Source of the DNA: Massilia sp. METH4
GTDB lineage: Bacteria > Pseudomonadota > Gammaproteobacteria > Burkholderiales > Burkholderiaceae_D
Direction: 5' to 3'
Length of the DNA stretch: 64,000 nucleotides
Assembly: GCF_037094685.1 (NCBI RefSeq)
Contig: NZ_CP146614.1
Coordinates: 744,001 to 808,000 of the forward strand
A program made the position numbers and the translations under genes. This document shows, piece by piece, positions 62,731-64,000 of the stretch. Numbering within the stretch: position 1 is the stretch's first letter; every line of letters starts with the position of its first letter. The notes beneath the pieces were generated by a model, which did no database searches, had not been told where the DNA came from, and worked only from the letters and a program-made list of their open reading frames with translations.

Positions 62731-63207
62731 ATGAAAGCCCACCTGCGCGATGAAAGCCACACGGCCGCCCTTGGCGTTTCGCTGGCGCGCGCCCTGCTGC
62801 CCGGCCTCTCGATCCACCTGCACGGCGACCTCGGCGCCGGCAAGACGGCGCTCACGCGCGCCCTGCTGCACGCGGCCGGGCATGCCGGCACCGTGAAGAG
62901 CCCGACCTACACCTTGTCCGAACCGTATCATGTGACGCTCGACAGCGGGCCGATCGATATCATCCACTACGACCTGTACCGCATGGGCAGCCCCGAGGAA
63001 TTCCTCGACGCGGGTTTTCGCGAAGACTTCGACGGCCACAATATCTGCATCGTCGAGTGGCCGGAAAAAGCCGAAGGCGTGCTGCCGCCGCCGGACCTGC
63101 GCATCACCCTTGCCGTCGCCGGCGAAGGACGTGATGTAGAATTGCACGCGTTCTCTGCATTAGGTATGTCATGCCTGCAACGCCTCCACTTCCCGCAGAT
63201 CCTCTGA
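62731..63207 (+). CDS. tsaE: tRNA threonylcarbamoyladenosine biosynthesis ATPase TsaE
   Basis: 158 aa. Walker A GDLGAGKTALTRAL, the conserved SPTYTLSEPY and HYDLYRMGSPEEFLDAG, and IVEWPEKAEGVLP are complete. Works with TsaB-TsaD in t6A synthesis; tsaD is about 20 kb away in this window. Followed by the amidase gene, which overlaps it. Confidence 0.95.
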   Translation: MKAHLRDESHTAALGVSLARALLPGLSIHLHGDLGAGKTALTRALLHAAGHAGTVKSPTYTLSEPYHVTLDSGPIDIIHYDLYRMGSPEEFLDAGFREDFDGHNICIVEWPEKAEGVLPPPDLRITLAVAGEGRDVELHAFSALGMSCLQRLHFPQIL

Positions 63208-64000
63208 TGCCGCACCAGCCCGGCGATCGACGCGGTCCAACCCGCCGTACCTTCCTGAAAGCCGGCGGCACCCTGTTGCTGTCGGTACTGACGCCGCTGC
63301 CCGCGCGCGCCGCCCAGATCCTCGCCGTGCGCGTCTGGCCGGCGGACGACTACACCCGCGTCACGCTGGAAAACGATTCCGACCTGAAGACTTCGCACTT
63401 CATCATCAAGAATCCCGAGCGCCTGGTGGTCGACATCGAAGGCCTGGACCTGAATCCCGAGCTCAAGTCGCTGGTGGCGAAGATCCAGTCGAACGATCCC
63501 TACATCCAGCAGGTGCGCGTGGGCCAGAACCGCCCGGGCGTGGTGCGGCTGGTGTTCGACCTGAAGGAGGAAATCCGCCCGCAGGTGTTCACGCTCGCGC
63601 CCGTGGGCGAATACAAGCACCGCCTGATCTTCGACCTGTACCCGGTGCAGGAAGTGGACCCGATCGCGGCCATGATCGAAAAGGGCGAATGGTCGAGCGA
63701 CGGCGTGCCCGTCGGCCAGCCGAACGTGGCCGAGCAGCACCCCGCCCCCGGCCTGCCGCTGCCGGACAACAAGATCCCCGCGCCCGGCGTGCCTTCCGAA
63801 GCCGTGCCGCGGCCCGATATCGCGAAGACGGAACCAGCGAAGCCGCCGGCGGCGAAGCCGAACGAAAAGCTGGTGCGCATGCTCACCGTGGCGCTGGACC
63901 CCGGCCATGGCGGCGAGGACCCCGGCGCGATCGGCGCGCGCGGCAGCCGCGAGAAGGATATCGTGCTGGCCATCGCCAAGCGCCTGAAGGCCAAGCTGGA
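63171..64000 (+). CDS. amiC: N-acetylmuramoyl-L-alanine amidase, AmiC type (partial at window end)
   Basis: The first 276 residues are visible and the gene continues past the end. A twin-arginine signal (PTRRTFLKAGG then a hydrophobic stretch) is followed by an AMIN domain (ILAVRVWPADDYTRVTLEN to about 155), a Pro-rich linker, and the start of the Amidase_3 domain with the zinc histidine in LDPGHGGEDPGAIGARG (about residue 245). Cuts septal peptidoglycan in the periplasm. Two in-frame ATGs are possible: this one with AGGT upstream, and one 12 codons later that overlaps the tsaE stop (TGATG). Confidence 0.9.
   Translation, partial: MPATPPLPADPLMPHQPGDRRGPTRRTFLKAGGTLLLSVLTPLPARAAQILAVRVWPADDYTRVTLENDSDLKTSHFIIKNPERLVVDIEGLDLNPELKSLVAKIQSNDPYIQQVRVGQNRPGVVRLVFDLKEEIRPQVFTLAPVGEYKHRLIFDLYPVQEVDPIAAMIEKGEWSSDGVPVGQPNVAEQHPAPGLPLPDNKIPAPGVPSEAVPRPDIAKTEPAKPPAAKPNEKLVRMLTVALDPGHGGEDPGAIGARGSREKDIVLAIAKRLKAKL

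Noticed and set aside
62683..63147. N-terminal extension of QueG
   Set aside because: Lies antisense to tsaE; the family start MSLSPE is clear.

Overview
The window is a GC-rich, densely coded stretch of a betaproteobacterial chromosome. The best guess is Oxalobacteraceae of the Massilia/Telluria type. The rpsU-yqeY-dnaG-rpoD macromolecular synthesis block, a RpoD of about 759 aa, the DUF4019, DUF3016 and DUF485/ActP genes, and the short intergenic hairpin repeats all fit that group. The genus is inferred from protein and repeat style, not from rRNA, which is absent here.

Layout. 0-10 kb: a cysteine-synthase-like enzyme, a DUF4019 protein, a CSS-motif EAL phosphodiesterase, a periplasmic aldehyde oxidase operon (paoABC type), a YbaN-like membrane protein, a divergent HxlR regulator/NAD(P) oxidoreductase pair and a methyltransferase. 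10-15 kb: a Tat-exported flavin amine oxidoreductase translationally coupled to a cytochrome c, a LysR regulator and a DUF3016 protein. 14-21 kb: a purine-use neighbourhood with a GntR regulator, 8-oxoguanine deaminase, an NCS2 xanthine/uracil permease and a guanine deaminase that carries a signal peptide. 21-27 kb: a double-TerD protein coupled to an M23 peptidase, DUF485-ActP acetate uptake, a PEP-mutase-like enzyme divergent from an XRE regulator, and a DUF1287 protein.

27.4-31.9 kb is an accessory insertion. It is visibly AT-richer than its flanks and holds an IS66 remnant with its right terminal repeat, then a leftward operon of a ParB/Srx-like protein, an unrecognised protein with a possible PD-(D/E)XK core, a cytosine-5 DNA methyltransferase and a small ORF. 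It lies against the 3' end of a CAU-anticodon tRNA. I read it as a candidate restriction-modification-like defence cassette, and it is the most likely place for an undescribed system.

32-44 kb is conserved core: rpoD, dnaG, yqeY, rpsU, a BaiN-type flavoprotein, ybiB, aroG, a NirD-like Rieske protein, tsaD and a potassium channel with a C-terminal zinc ribbon. 44-53 kb: membrane hydrolase, DUF427, FrnE-like DsbA, plsY, ybaK, an EEP-family phosphatase, a PAS-GGDEF-EAL protein, xerD and ogt. 53-60 kb: a TRAP dicarboxylate-type transporter (dctM, dctQ, dctP) divergent from a histidine kinase and a FixJ-type response regulator, followed by a COG3910 ATPase. 60-64 kb: a coupled MarR/CPBP protease pair, queG, tsaE and the start of an amiC-type amidase that runs off the end.

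At least four families of small intergenic palindromic repeats occur in the window, plus a 12-13 bp minisatellite.
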